Assembly (NCBI RefSeq): GCF_013618625.1
Contig: NZ_JABRWO010000001.1
Coordinates: forward strand, 434,001 to 498,000
From: Bremerella alba
GTDB lineage: Bacteria; Planctomycetota; Planctomycetia; Pirellulales; Pirellulaceae
Reading direction: 5' to 3'
DNA: 64,000 nucleotides
The stretch's first letter is position 1, and each line of letters begins with the position of its first letter. A program made the position numbers and the translations under genes. Below are positions 9,118-18,459 of the stretch, in pieces. The notes under the pieces were generated by a model. The model was given only the letters and a program-made list of their open reading frames with translations. It ran no database searches and was not told the origin of the DNA.

Positions 9118-11523
9118 TTACTGCTGCATGGCGTAAAGAAGAATATTGGTAGCGATCCTGGCGGCATCTTCCTTGATGTACCCTTTGCATTGCAAAGAAG
9201 CGCCGCTTTCCATCGCGCAGCTCAAGTCGTTCGGGCTGAAAACAACCGCCAAGCGATTGTTGATGAACAGGCCTTCCAGTTCGGGGCTCGATTCACGACG
9301 GACCGACTGGAGGCCCCCTTCATTACTATTGCGTGTTTGAGGATCGTTGAGCGTAACGTTAGTAATATCGAAACCGCCATACCCGTTTGATAACATCGGG
9401 TGGTCGATCGGTATCGCTTCCAGCTTGGCGTCGGGGAAGATTGCTGCGATCTCGCGTCGAAACGCGGCCGTAAATGGCCTACTGGCACAGATTGAATCGG
9501 CGAAGAGGAAGCCTCCCCGCTCGATGTACTCTTTCAGGTTCTTCCGCTGCTGGGAATTGAAACCAAAATCACGCCGGCCATGCATAAACAAGATCGGGTA
9601 GAACTGGTGGGAATCGTCTTGCAGCGCGACCATCGGTTTTTCAACATCGAATCGCAGGTCAAGCTGTTCGCCAGCAACGCGAACCATATTGGCCAACGCA
9701 GCCGGGGCATCGTCCGAACCGCCCAGGTGCTGAATCTTGGCGACCTTCAAAACGTTGCGGCCTAGCTCGTCCTCGACACCGCCGTCGGTCGTTAGTTCGA
9801 CCCGTTCTAGCTTGTCTTTCAGTTGCCGTCCCGTGGCATAAGCTAACACGTTGGCACCCATCGCGTTGGCCGCTTTCACTTGGCTGCGGACCTTGATCGA
9901 AATGCTTTCGTCGTCAAGAAAACTGCGGCTGCCATAAAGTTCCCAATAGCAGCTTAAGTCTTGCGGCGTGTAGACCACGCTCGTTCGGCAACATGCATCG
10001 AGCCCCCACAGCGGAACGGCGAAGTCAGGACTGACGGCCTGCTCGGCGAACCACACCGGATGATCGGGCGGCAACAGACGGAAAGTACTATCTGGTAAAA
10101 TTCGCTTGAGCATAGCACGGAAGTCGGTGTCGAACTTCTGACCGCCGCAGCCAGCTTCGGCAAAGATGAATCCGCCCCCCTCGACATACTGACGCAGCAG
10201 CTCTTCTTGCTTCGGCGTGATCTGAAAGCCATCTTTCCCGCTGATCCAAATCACCGGAGATTGCAACAGATCTTCAGCGGTCTTGATCGCGTTCACATCG
10301 ACAACTTGCCACGTCATCTTCTGCTGCCAGAGCCCTTCAACGTGGCGATTCAAATTGTTGAGGTCATGTCGATGCGGGTTCCAATCTTGGTTGGCCGTGT
10401 AACGCAGTTTCGAGACCAGCACCGGGCGGCGTCCCTTAGCTAGAAAGAGCAACGCGAAACTGGTCGAAACCAACGGATTGCTTTGCTCGACGACGCCGGT
10501 CCCTTTCCAGGTTCCATCCAGCGAATCTTGCCAGGCCACCAACAACTCGGCCCCTTCGCGATACCAATCGTGCGTTCCGATAAAACGACGCCCACTCAAC
10601 CGTCCAACACGCTCGATACCATACAAGTAATAAAGTAGAGAATTACCGCCGCCGCCTCCCTCTGATGGATTGGTTCGCAGTGTGATGTTGCGTGCGAGCC
10701 AGTCGAAACCGCGATCGACCGAACTGTCCTTCTTCAGCGGCATACAGCAGTTAACGTGGTCGCCGTTGATTTCGGCGTCACCACTTTCCAGCCTTTTGGT
10801 AGTGATAATCATCGAGGTAATGCCGGCACAGGTCATGCTTCCAGTACCAGGAGCATTGGGCAGATATCCCCATGATCCACTGCCGTTTTGCATTGAATCC
10901 CAGCGGAGGAAAGCTCGACGCCAGGTTTGCTCTTTCACGGTGGCTCCGTGTTCGGCCGCTTCGTCCAAAGCCAACAATGCAAACTGACTATTACTGTTAT
11001 CGCCACCGCCTCCCCCTTGTCGCGGGGAACCATACGACCAAAGCCCAGCTCGTTCGCCAGATTCGATCTGAAAGCTTTCCAGAAGTGCCGCGTTCGACTT
11101 AATCAGTTGCAGGTCTTTCTGCGGATCGACTGCGCAGAAAACCATTGTCTGGAGTGCCAACGCGTAGGTCTTATCGGCCCGCGTACTACGCAAAGAAGTG
11201 AGTGCTTTCTGGATTGCCGGATCATCTTTCGCAACGCCTGCTTCTAAAAGTGCCAAGGTGACTAGCGAGGTCACCCCGCCCTTAAATTCTGCGTAGTCCT
11301 GCCAGCTTCCGTCTTGTCGCTGATTTGACTTGAGATAACGGACTGCTTTATCCATCGCGTCGCGGACATTTTGGGGAGTCACCCCACCGCGCGCAGCGGC
11401 TCGTTGCGCCTGAACAGCCGGCACAATCAGAAAGATCGCTGCAATCAGCGTGCAGTAGCTAGTGATTCTCAGTGGGAACAAACGAGAGCTCCTCCGGGAC
11501 ACGTCGCGTTGGCTTCTTTTCAT
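9118..11523 (-). CDS. DUF4159 / squalene-cyclase-like repeat protein, secreted
   Basis: About 801 residues from the Met at 11523; an in-frame start at 11604 would add 27 residues before the signal peptide and is less likely. There is a signal sequence (ITSYCTLIAAIFLIVPAVQAQ), then prenyltransferase/squalene-oxidase-type repeats (DKAVRYLKSNQRQDGSW, GLWSYGSP, GSGSWGYLPN). After these come two DUF4159-type modules of the flavodoxin/GATase-like kind, each with a YVEGGGFIFAEA or YIERGGFLFADS strand. In planctomycetes such genes commonly sit beside MoxR/DUF58/VWA genes, as here, where it is divergent from moxR at 11798. Role unknown; periplasmic location is inferred from the signal peptide. Confidence 0.8.
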   Translation of the reverse strand: MKRSQRDVSRRSSRLFPLRITSYCTLIAAIFLIVPAVQAQRAAARGGVTPQNVRDAMDKAVRYLKSNQRQDGSWQDYAEFKGGVTSLVTLALLEAGVAKDDPAIQKALTSLRSTRADKTYALALQTMVFCAVDPQKDLQLIKSNAALLESFQIESGERAGLWSYGSPRQGGGGGDNSNSQFALLALDEAAEHGATVKEQTWRRAFLRWDSMQNGSGSWGYLPNAPGTGSMTCAGITSMIITTKRLESGDAEINGDHVNCCMPLKKDSSVDRGFDWLARNITLRTNPSEGGGGGNSLLYYLYGIERVGRLSGRRFIGTHDWYREGAELLVAWQDSLDGTWKGTGVVEQSNPLVSTSFALLFLAKGRRPVLVSKLRYTANQDWNPHRHDLNNLNRHVEGLWQQKMTWQVVDVNAIKTAEDLLQSPVIWISGKDGFQITPKQEELLRQYVEGGGFIFAEAGCGGQKFDTDFRAMLKRILPDSTFRLLPPDHPVWFAEQAVSPDFAVPLWGLDACCRTSVVYTPQDLSCYWELYGSRSFLDDESISIKVRSQVKAANAMGANVLAYATGRQLKDKLERVELTTDGGVEDELGRNVLKVAKIQHLGGSDDAPAALANMVRVAGEQLDLRFDVEKPMVALQDDSHQFYPILFMHGRRDFGFNSQQRKNLKEYIERGGFLFADSICASRPFTAAFRREIAAIFPDAKLEAIPIDHPMLSNGYGGFDITNVTLNDPQTRNSNEGGLQSVRRESSPELEGLFINNRLAVVFSPNDLSCAMESGASLQCKGYIKEDAARIATNILLYAMQQ

Positions 11524-11681
11524 CTTACGTCTGCCTGCGGTGGGCACAAGCGAAATGCAGGTACGTTGTTTCCATCGAAGCACGTTTCTACAATCACTTG
11601 GCAAGGCGGAGGGTTTTGCTGGAAAGGAACCAAACCTTTTCCCCTGCGTAACTTACAATTACCCGGCTAATCAATTTAATT

Positions 11682-11732
11682 GTCGACATCCGGTCCCCTC
11701 TCCCCAAAGAGGCGAGGGAACCGGATGTCGAC
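11682..11732. repeat. Long hairpin repeat between divergent genes
   Basis: GTCGACATCCGGT (11682-11694) is perfectly repeated inverted at 11720-11732, and the inner arms (CCCCTCTCCCC and GGCGAGGG) extend the pairing. The CCCCTCTCC core matches the repeat copies at 40280-40318 and 42374-42469. It lies between the divergent DUF4159 and moxR genes, so it is unlikely to be only a terminator. Confidence 0.7.
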
Positions 11733-11797
11733 CGATACCAAACATAGCGTCACTTAATCACCATCGACGATCCCCCATCTGAGACAAGGCGTCTATT

Positions 11798-12814
11798 GTG
11801 GGCAAAACCAGAAACCTGGGCGAAGTTCTTCAAGAGTTCAAACAACAACGCATCGTCATGCAGCAGGAGCTGCAGAAGGTGATCGTCGGCCAGGACGAAG
11901 TCATCGAGCAACTCTTCGCGGCCATTTTTACGCGCGGGCACTGCTTGCTGGAAGGGGTGCCAGGCTTGGCGAAAACGCTGATGGTAAGCACGTTGGCTAA
12001 AGTGCTCGACATGCAGTTCAAGCGAATCCAGTTCACGCCCGACCTGATGCCATCGGACATTACCGGTACCAACGTGCTGGAAGAAGACGAAGATGGCCGC
12101 CGCAACTTCCGCTTTGTCGAAGGGCCTGTCTTCACCAACATTCTGCTGGCCGACGAAATCAACCGCACGCCACCCAAGACCCAGGCCTCGCTTCTGCAAG
12201 CGATGCAGGAACACGAAGTCACCGTCGGCCGCGAGACGATGGACCTGCCAGAGCCATTCTTCACCATCGCCACGCAAAACCCGATCGAGCAAGAAGGGAC
12301 CTATCCGCTGCCGGAAGCCCAGCTCGACCGATTTATGTTCAACATCATCATCGACTACCCTTCACTGGACGAGGAAGAAAAGATCCTCATGGCCACCACA
12401 CGGCAAGAGAAGGTCGAAGTCCGCAAGGTGTTTAGTAGTCGAGCGATCCTCAACATTCAAAAGCTCGTCCAATCGGTGGCCGTCAGCGAATACGTCATCA
12501 AGTATGTTGCCAGGCTTGTACGGGCAACGCGGCCGCGCGATGCCGAGGCCCCTGCTTTCATCAAGGAACTGGTCGACTGGGGTGCCGGTCCGCGTGCCGG
12601 ACAGAACCTGATTAACGGCGGCAAAGCGATCGCTGCCATGGAAGGCCGCTTTTCGGTCGCCATTGAGGACGTGAAGAAGATTGCCATCCCTGTGCTGCGG
12701 CATCGTATCGGCACGAACTTTCAGGCCCAGGCCGAAGGGATGACCAATGTCGACATCATCGAAAAGCTGCTGAGAGAAGTCCCGGAACCCAAAATCGAAA
12801 AGTTTGAACGTTGA
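11798..12814 (+). CDS. MoxR family AAA+ ATPase
   Basis: 338 residues from a GTG start. Walker A GVPGLAKT is at about residues 53-60, Walker B LADEINR at about 118, then sensor residues in TQNPIEQEGTYPLPEAQLDRF, the diagnostic MoxR motif. MoxR ATPases act as chaperone-like remodellers for proteins with VWA domains, and the downstream genes encode exactly such proteins. The stop overlaps the TTG start of the DUF58 gene by four bases (TTGA), indicating translational coupling. Cytoplasmic. The identity of the client proteins is inferred from gene order. Confidence 0.93.
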   Translation: MGKTRNLGEVLQEFKQQRIVMQQELQKVIVGQDEVIEQLFAAIFTRGHCLLEGVPGLAKTLMVSTLAKVLDMQFKRIQFTPDLMPSDITGTNVLEEDEDGRRNFRFVEGPVFTNILLADEINRTPPKTQASLLQAMQEHEVTVGRETMDLPEPFFTIATQNPIEQEGTYPLPEAQLDRFMFNIIIDYPSLDEEEKILMATTRQEKVEVRKVFSSRAILNIQKLVQSVAVSEYVIKYVARLVRATRPRDAEAPAFIKELVDWGAGPRAGQNLINGGKAIAAMEGRFSVAIEDVKKIAIPVLRHRIGTNFQAQAEGMTNVDIIEKLLREVPEPKIEKFER

Positions 12815-13707
12815 CCAATGCTGAAAGTTATCTGAAGCCAGAGGTGATCCGCCAGATCTCGCGTCTCGATCTGCGCGCCCAGTTCGTGGTCAAAGGGTTC
12901 TTGCAGGGGCTGCATGCCAGTCCTTACCACGGGTTCTCTGTCGAGTTCAGCGAACATCGCCGCTACGAGCAGGGAGACGACCCGAAGGACATCGACTGGC
13001 TGGTATACGCCAAGACCGACCGATATTACATCAAAAAGTTTGAAGCGGAAACAAACATTACCGGCTATCTGGCGATGGACTTGAGTCGTTCGATGGCCTA
13101 CACGTATCGCCAGGAGATGACCAAGTTCGACTACGCGATTAGTCTGGCCGCCGCGTTATGCTACTTGATGGTCCATCAGCAAGACCCGGTCGGCCTGGTG
13201 ACGTTCGACACGAAAATCCGGGCCAGTCTTCCCCCAAAATCGAAGCGAAAACAGCTGGGCGATATCCTCTCGCTCCTGGCCAATTTGAAGCCGACCGGCG
13301 AGACTGATATCGCACATAGTCTTTCGCAGTTGGCCGCGATGCTGAAGCACCGCAGCGTGGTGATGATTTTTTCGGACCTCCTGGCCGATCCTGACGAAGT
13401 GATGAAAGCCATCTATCAGCTGCGTCACCGCAACAACGACGTCATCTTGTTTCACATTCTGGATGAAGCGGAAGTGACGTTCCCGTTCGACGGGATGGTC
13501 GAACTGGAAGATCCGGAAACCAAAGAGCGGATGAAGGTCGACGCCAGCAACTACCGCAAAGACTACGAGAAAGAGGTCAAGGCGTTTCGCGACAAGTATC
13601 GCCAAGATTGTTTTCAGGCCGGGGTCGATTATGTGGAACTCGACACGAGCATGCAGTTCGACAAAGCCCTGACCGAGTACCTCATCAGCCGCCAATCAAG
13701 GTTTTGA
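12811..13707 (+). CDS. DUF58 domain protein
   Basis: 298 residues from a TTG start inside the moxR stop. It carries the DUF58 signature YEQGDDPKDIDW (about residues 52-63) followed by a degenerate VWA-type fold with MDLSRSM (D90xSxS, a MIDAS-like motif). No membrane segment is visible. DUF58 proteins accompany MoxR ATPases in nearly all lineages and are thought to act with them on envelope or metal-dependent targets. Three bases separate it from the BatA-like gene. Confidence 0.92.
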   Translation: MTNAESYLKPEVIRQISRLDLRAQFVVKGFLQGLHASPYHGFSVEFSEHRRYEQGDDPKDIDWLVYAKTDRYYIKKFEAETNITGYLAMDLSRSMAYTYRQEMTKFDYAISLAAALCYLMVHQQDPVGLVTFDTKIRASLPPKSKRKQLGDILSLLANLKPTGETDIAHSLSQLAAMLKHRSVVMIFSDLLADPDEVMKAIYQLRHRNNDVILFHILDEAEVTFPFDGMVELEDPETKERMKVDASNYRKDYEKEVKAFRDKYRQDCFQAGVDYVELDTSMQFDKALTEYLISRQSRF

Positions 13708-13710
13708 TCT

Positions 13711-16065
13711 ATGCAGTTCGCCAACGTCGGCCTGCTGCTGGGAGGCCTACTTGTGGCCGTGCCTGTCATCTTGCATTTGGTGATGCGGCAGCAGCCGAAA
13801 CAACTCGAGTTTCCTGCCCTACGTTTCGTCAAGCAACGCAGCGTCCAAAATACGCGCCGCCTGCAACTAAAACATTGGGTGCTGCTCGCTCTGCGGTGCT
13901 TGGCCGTGCTGGCTTTGGTGGCCGCGTTGGCCCGCCCTGGCGTTGCTTCGGCAGCACTTGGCCGGTGGGTGCTCTCGGGCTCGCTCAGCGTAATTCTGTT
14001 GATTGGCGTCTTCGTTTCCCTTGCCGCCTGGCTGGCCGGCAGTAGCCGCATGTTGGCTTATATCCTGACCGGTATCACCGCGATGGTAGGCATGGGCGCG
14101 TTAGTCTCAGCACTGATGGCCATGTCCAGCAGTTCGGGGCCCATTGTCGGAGAGCAGGAGGCCCCGGTCGCCGCGGTAATCATCTGCGACACATCACCGC
14201 GAATGCTTTACCGGCACCAAAATCAAACACGATTGGAGAAAGCCCAAGAGCTGGGAATGTGGCTTACTTCGCAGTTGCCGGAAGACAGCCAGATGGCCGT
14301 TCTCGATCAGCGAACCCCGTCGACGATATTCGCGCCTGACCGCGGAGCCGCACGTCAGGTACTCCAGCGACTGGAGATCGCCGTGGGCGGGCAATCCTTG
14401 ATCGAGCTAACTCAAAACGCGCTCGAGATGCTGGAAAGCAATGAGCTTGCTCGCAAAGAGATCTACATCCTGACGGACCTGGCTGCTCCGGCTTGGGATA
14501 CCAACCAGGCCCAGCGTCTGAAAGCCACGCTCGCCGAACAACCGGACATTCCTCTTTATATTATCGACGTGGGTGCCGATGACGTCCAAAACGTCGCCAT
14601 CAGCGACCTGGCATTATCAGCCGAGAGCATGCCGGAAAACCATGACGTCACGCTACAGGTCGAAGTCGTATCGGATGGAAGCAGCCAGGCGCAGACACTG
14701 GAAATGTTCGTGGAAGAGGTCGACGACAAGTTACCCATCGTCGAGAACGGCGAACTGATTGCCCCTGCAGCTACCCGTCGCAATCGCCAGACGATTGAAC
14801 TAGCCGACGACGAGCCACGCAGCGTGAGCTTTCGGCTTACCGGACTGGAAGCTGGCACGCACCACGGCTGGATCCAACTGGTCGGCGAAGATGGCCTAGG
14901 GGCCGACAACCGGCGTTGGTTTACCATTGAAGCCCGCTTGCCGTGGTCGATGCTGGTCGTCAAGTCCGACAACGCGGTCAGCGATCGCCTGGTCGATGCG
15001 TTGGCCCCGCCCAGTTTCCGTGAATCGGGACGTGCGGCTTTCAAGATCGATGTCATCTCACAAAGCGAACTGACGCCTGCCAAGATGGAGGCCTATCAAG
15101 CGATTGCCCTCTTGGACCCGGCTCCGATGCCTGACGCGACTTGGCAGGCTCTTTCCAGCTATGTCAGCCGCGGCGGAGGCCTGATGATGCTTTTGGGTCG
15201 CGCTGCAGTGAAAGCAGACTTCAACACTGAAGCCGCTCAAAGCATTCTACCAGGGAAGCTGTCGCGGCAATGGCGGGCAGGTAACCGTGAATGGTTTCTA
15301 GCCCCTTCCGAATATCAGCATGCAGTCCTTTCTCCGTTTCGCGGCAGCGGGGCGTCGGTCCCTTGGCGCGACTACGCGGTCGATCGATTTTGGTCTTTCG
15401 ATGAAATGGACGACGACATCAACGCGATCGTCCCGTACAGCAACGGCACGGCAGCTTTGATCGAACAACGGATCGGCGATGGGCTTGTCCTAACGCTGAC
15501 GACCTCGGTCTCAGATCCGCGCGGCGATGCGTGGAACAAATTGTTCACGGGGCTCGATACCTGGCCGTTCTTCGTGTTATGGAATCAAATGGCGAGGTAC
15601 GTCGTGCAAGGCGGCGACAATCACTTCAACTATACCGCCGGCGAGATGGCGACGCTGAAAACCGAACCAGGCAACGAGACGGCGACCCACCTGCTGTTCA
15701 CCCCCAACGGCATCGATCCGCAGGAAGTCGTTCCGGATTCCGGCACGATTACCATTCCCTTTACCAGCAGCCTGGGAACGTATCGCGTGCGTCCATTGAG
15801 TGGCGGCAAGTCGATGGGCTTTAGCGTTAACCTTCCACCGTATGCCACACGTATGGACAAGCTGACCGAAGCCGACCTGGATGACCTCCTCGGCCCGGGC
15901 CGTTATCGTTTGGCTCGCCAGCAAGAACAGATCGTCCGCGAACAAGGCAAGGCCCGCTTAGGCGTACCGCTGTTCCCGTGGCTGATGCTGATCGTGGTGA
16001 TCGTCTTCGGCCTGGAGAATGTATTGGCCAATCGTTTTTACCGACAAACACCTAGCGAAACTTAA
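13711..16065 (+). CDS. BatA-like membrane protein with VWA-type domain
   Basis: 784 residues. The N-terminus matches the BatA N-terminal region: a first membrane helix (residues 5-25), PKQLEFPALRFVKQR, then a second helix near 56-75, with further hydrophobic segments at 90-110 and 115-137. A VWA-like fold begins at about residue 153 with a partial MIDAS (D160-T-S). A middle region has a GATase/DUF4159-like Rossmann segment (YVSRGGGLMMLLGRAAV). A final membrane helix (PWLMLIVVIVFGLENVLA) lies near the C-terminus. Together with moxR and DUF58 it forms the standard MoxR-associated membrane module; its biological output in planctomycetes is unknown. Confidence 0.85.
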   Translation: MQFANVGLLLGGLLVAVPVILHLVMRQQPKQLEFPALRFVKQRSVQNTRRLQLKHWVLLALRCLAVLALVAALARPGVASAALGRWVLSGSLSVILLIGVFVSLAAWLAGSSRMLAYILTGITAMVGMGALVSALMAMSSSSGPIVGEQEAPVAAVIICDTSPRMLYRHQNQTRLEKAQELGMWLTSQLPEDSQMAVLDQRTPSTIFAPDRGAARQVLQRLEIAVGGQSLIELTQNALEMLESNELARKEIYILTDLAAPAWDTNQAQRLKATLAEQPDIPLYIIDVGADDVQNVAISDLALSAESMPENHDVTLQVEVVSDGSSQAQTLEMFVEEVDDKLPIVENGELIAPAATRRNRQTIELADDEPRSVSFRLTGLEAGTHHGWIQLVGEDGLGADNRRWFTIEARLPWSMLVVKSDNAVSDRLVDALAPPSFRESGRAAFKIDVISQSELTPAKMEAYQAIALLDPAPMPDATWQALSSYVSRGGGLMMLLGRAAVKADFNTEAAQSILPGKLSRQWRAGNREWFLAPSEYQHAVLSPFRGSGASVPWRDYAVDRFWSFDEMDDDINAIVPYSNGTAALIEQRIGDGLVLTLTTSVSDPRGDAWNKLFTGLDTWPFFVLWNQMARYVVQGGDNHFNYTAGEMATLKTEPGNETATHLLFTPNGIDPQEVVPDSGTITIPFTSSLGTYRVRPLSGGKSMGFSVNLPPYATRMDKLTEADLDDLLGPGRYRLARQQEQIVREQGKARLGVPLFPWLMLIVVIVFGLENVLANRFYRQTPSET

Positions 16066-16135
16066 CCACTGAAGAAGAAGAGCAACCACGAATTACACCG
16101 ATGGTCACAGCTCTTCCTTTTCCTAAGCAAGAAAC

Positions 16136-18403
16136 ATGTCGTACTGGTACCTGCAACCTTTGGGCGAAAGCTATCTCCTGGTGGGGATATTGGTCTTCGC
16201 GCTGGTTGCGCTGTTGGTACTTCGGCCACAGTTTCAAGGACTGACTCCTCAACGGCATTGGCTCCTCACAGGGCTTCGCTTTGCGGTGATCTTGCTGATC
16301 GCTTTAACGCTGCTTCGTCCGACGTGGGTTCGCTCGATCAAAGAGACTCAGAAATCGCTGCTGGTGTTGATGTTCGACTCGAGCCGCAGCATGACGGTGC
16401 CGGACGCAGGCGACGGCGTCCCGCGCTGGGAAGCTCAGAAACAAACACTTCAGCGTTTAGCCCCTGAACTAGACGCGCTCGGCGACGACATCGACGTCGC
16501 CATCTATCAGTTTGATGAAAACGCCACGCCGCTTGAATCCACCGACGGCCAGGTCCAGTTCCCCAATAGCCCCGACGGGCGCTTCACTGACATCGGCAGT
16601 TCGATTGCCCAGGTTATGCAGCAAAACATCGGCAAGAAGCTGGCCGGCGTGATTCTTCTTTCGGACGGAGCCCAGCGGGTTTATTCGCCCCAGGTCGAAA
16701 TGCAGCAAGCGGCACGCGACTTAGCGAGATTGGATACGCCGCTACACACCGTCACCTACGGCAAAGCGATCGATCCTTCCCAGGCCCGCGACGTCGCCGT
16801 AGAAACCTTGGCCGACCATTACACCGTGTTCGTGAAAAACGAACTGGCGATTAAAACCTCGGTCCGCATTCAAGGCATGGCCAATCTACCGGTCCCGGTA
16901 CAGTTGATCATGGAAGATTCCCAAGGCCAGAAAACCATCATCGAAACGCAAGAGATCACCACGTCTAAGGTCCAGGAAACACTCGACGTGACCTTTCGCT
17001 ACACGCCGCAGCAATCGGGACAGTTTAAGCTAAGCATTCTGGTGCCTGATCAAGACGGCGAGCTGGTCACCAAAAACAACGTGCTGAGTGCTTACTTGAA
17101 TGTCTTGGAAGGGGGACTCAAGCTGCTGTATCTGGAAGGACGCACGGTCGATCGGCCAGAGCAAAAGTGGCTGCGTCAGGTCGTTGCCGAGTCGGCCGAC
17201 ATGGAACTCGACTTCCGCTGGATTGATCGACGACGACGCAATCAGTGGCCGGTCAATTTGACCGAAGCTATCGAAAAAGGGAAATACGATGTCTATATCA
17301 TTGGCGACGTCGACTCGTCGGCGTTAAGCCCCGAAACGATCGATCTGCTGGCCCAGCAGGTTGAAGAGGGCAAAGGTCTGATCATGCTTGGCGGTTTTCA
17401 TTCCTTCGGGGCTGGCGGCTACCAATCCACTATCTTCCAAAACGTGCTGCCGGTCGAGATGAGTCGCTTTGACCGGCAGGACTTCGATGCCCCAATCCGT
17501 ACCGACATGCACCTGCCAGGGCCGATCACGATTGTCGCCACCGAGAACCACTTCTTGTCTTCGCTCGGAACCGATGCCGAAGGAACCCCGGCTTTGACGG
17601 CCGTGCCGGGGCTGTCCGGGGCCAATAAAGTCACCGGACCTACGCAGCGGGGAATAACGATCCTTGAAACGCAAAGTGGCAGTCCGCTGCTGGTGGCCGG
17701 CGAATATGGTCTCGGTAGGACGCTGGCCTTCACCGCCGATAGCACGTGGCGGTGGGTTATGGCCGGCAAGAGCGACATCCACAAACGCTTCTGGCGGCAG
17801 ATTATCTTGTGGCTGGCCAAGAAGGATGGACTCGAAACACGCGATGTGTGGGTCCAGCTAGAGCAGCGGCGGTATGTCCCTGGGGCACCGATTCGCTTTA
17901 CGGCGAGTGCCAACTCTCAAAGTGGCGAGCCACTGCGCGACGTGACGTTCGAGTCGACGCTGATCTCTCCTGACGGCAGCCGCACGAGCATTCGCACGCT
18001 TCCCGGAGATAGCGTCATTGAAGGAAGTCTCGACGCCGGCGAAGCGATGGGAGACTACACCATTGAAGTCGTCGCCAAGCAGAACGGCACGAGCGTTGGC
18101 ACCGGCCTGGGACGCTTTTTTGTTTATGATCAGGACCTGGAACTGAGCGACCCTTCAGCCAGGCCGTCGCAGTTGGCGGCGTTATCCGCGATCACCAAAG
18201 AAGTCGGCGGGCGAACCTGGACGCCGGAAGAGCTGCCGCAACTGCTCGATCAAATCAAGAACCGCCCACCGGAAACCGAAGTCGAAGTGCAAACCAAGTG
18301 GACCTGGCCCGAATCGGGACGCGATAGTTGGATCAACCTGCTGCTGATTGTCGGTTTGCTCGGCTGGGAATGGTATCTCAGAAAACGGTGGAGCATGGTC
18401 TGA
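16136..18403 (+). CDS. Membrane VWA / glutamine-amidotransferase-like protein
   Basis: 755 residues. Two N-terminal membrane helices (about residues 13-30 and 43-61) precede a VWA domain with a complete-looking MIDAS start, D81-S-S-R-S85, and later DGRFTDIGSS with a threonine in the expected place. After beta-sandwich segments comes a GATase1-like region (YDVYIIGDVDSSALS, GLIMLGGFHSFGAGGY), then more beta-rich sequence and a C-terminal membrane helix (WINLLLIVGLLGWEWYL). Such proteins are the usual fourth member of planctomycete MoxR clusters. It follows the BatA-like gene by 70 bases on the same strand. The reaction, if any, is unknown. Confidence 0.83.
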   Translation: MSYWYLQPLGESYLLVGILVFALVALLVLRPQFQGLTPQRHWLLTGLRFAVILLIALTLLRPTWVRSIKETQKSLLVLMFDSSRSMTVPDAGDGVPRWEAQKQTLQRLAPELDALGDDIDVAIYQFDENATPLESTDGQVQFPNSPDGRFTDIGSSIAQVMQQNIGKKLAGVILLSDGAQRVYSPQVEMQQAARDLARLDTPLHTVTYGKAIDPSQARDVAVETLADHYTVFVKNELAIKTSVRIQGMANLPVPVQLIMEDSQGQKTIIETQEITTSKVQETLDVTFRYTPQQSGQFKLSILVPDQDGELVTKNNVLSAYLNVLEGGLKLLYLEGRTVDRPEQKWLRQVVAESADMELDFRWIDRRRRNQWPVNLTEAIEKGKYDVYIIGDVDSSALSPETIDLLAQQVEEGKGLIMLGGFHSFGAGGYQSTIFQNVLPVEMSRFDRQDFDAPIRTDMHLPGPITIVATENHFLSSLGTDAEGTPALTAVPGLSGANKVTGPTQRGITILETQSGSPLLVAGEYGLGRTLAFTADSTWRWVMAGKSDIHKRFWRQIILWLAKKDGLETRDVWVQLEQRRYVPGAPIRFTASANSQSGEPLRDVTFESTLISPDGSRTSIRTLPGDSVIEGSLDAGEAMGDYTIEVVAKQNGTSVGTGLGRFFVYDQDLELSDPSARPSQLAALSAITKEVGGRTWTPEELPQLLDQIKNRPPETEVEVQTKWTWPESGRDSWINLLLIVGLLGWEWYLRKRWSMV

Positions 18404-18447
18404 CGTAGGGTTATATTGTGGCCTCTACCTCGACTTAAATGTTCCCT

Positions 18448-18453
18448 AGGAGG
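18448..18453 (+). promoter_or_regulatory. Strong Shine-Dalgarno deciding the start at 18460
   Basis: A perfect AGGAGG with six-base spacing to GTG. Most genes in this window have weak or no such site, so it is a useful discriminator between the GTG at 18460 and the upstream ATG at 18439. Confidence 0.8.
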
Positions 18454-18459
18454 CAAACC

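Noticed and set aside
11750-12292. 180-codon minus-strand frame antisense to moxR
   Set aside because: moxR has full AAA+ motifs; the antisense frame has none.
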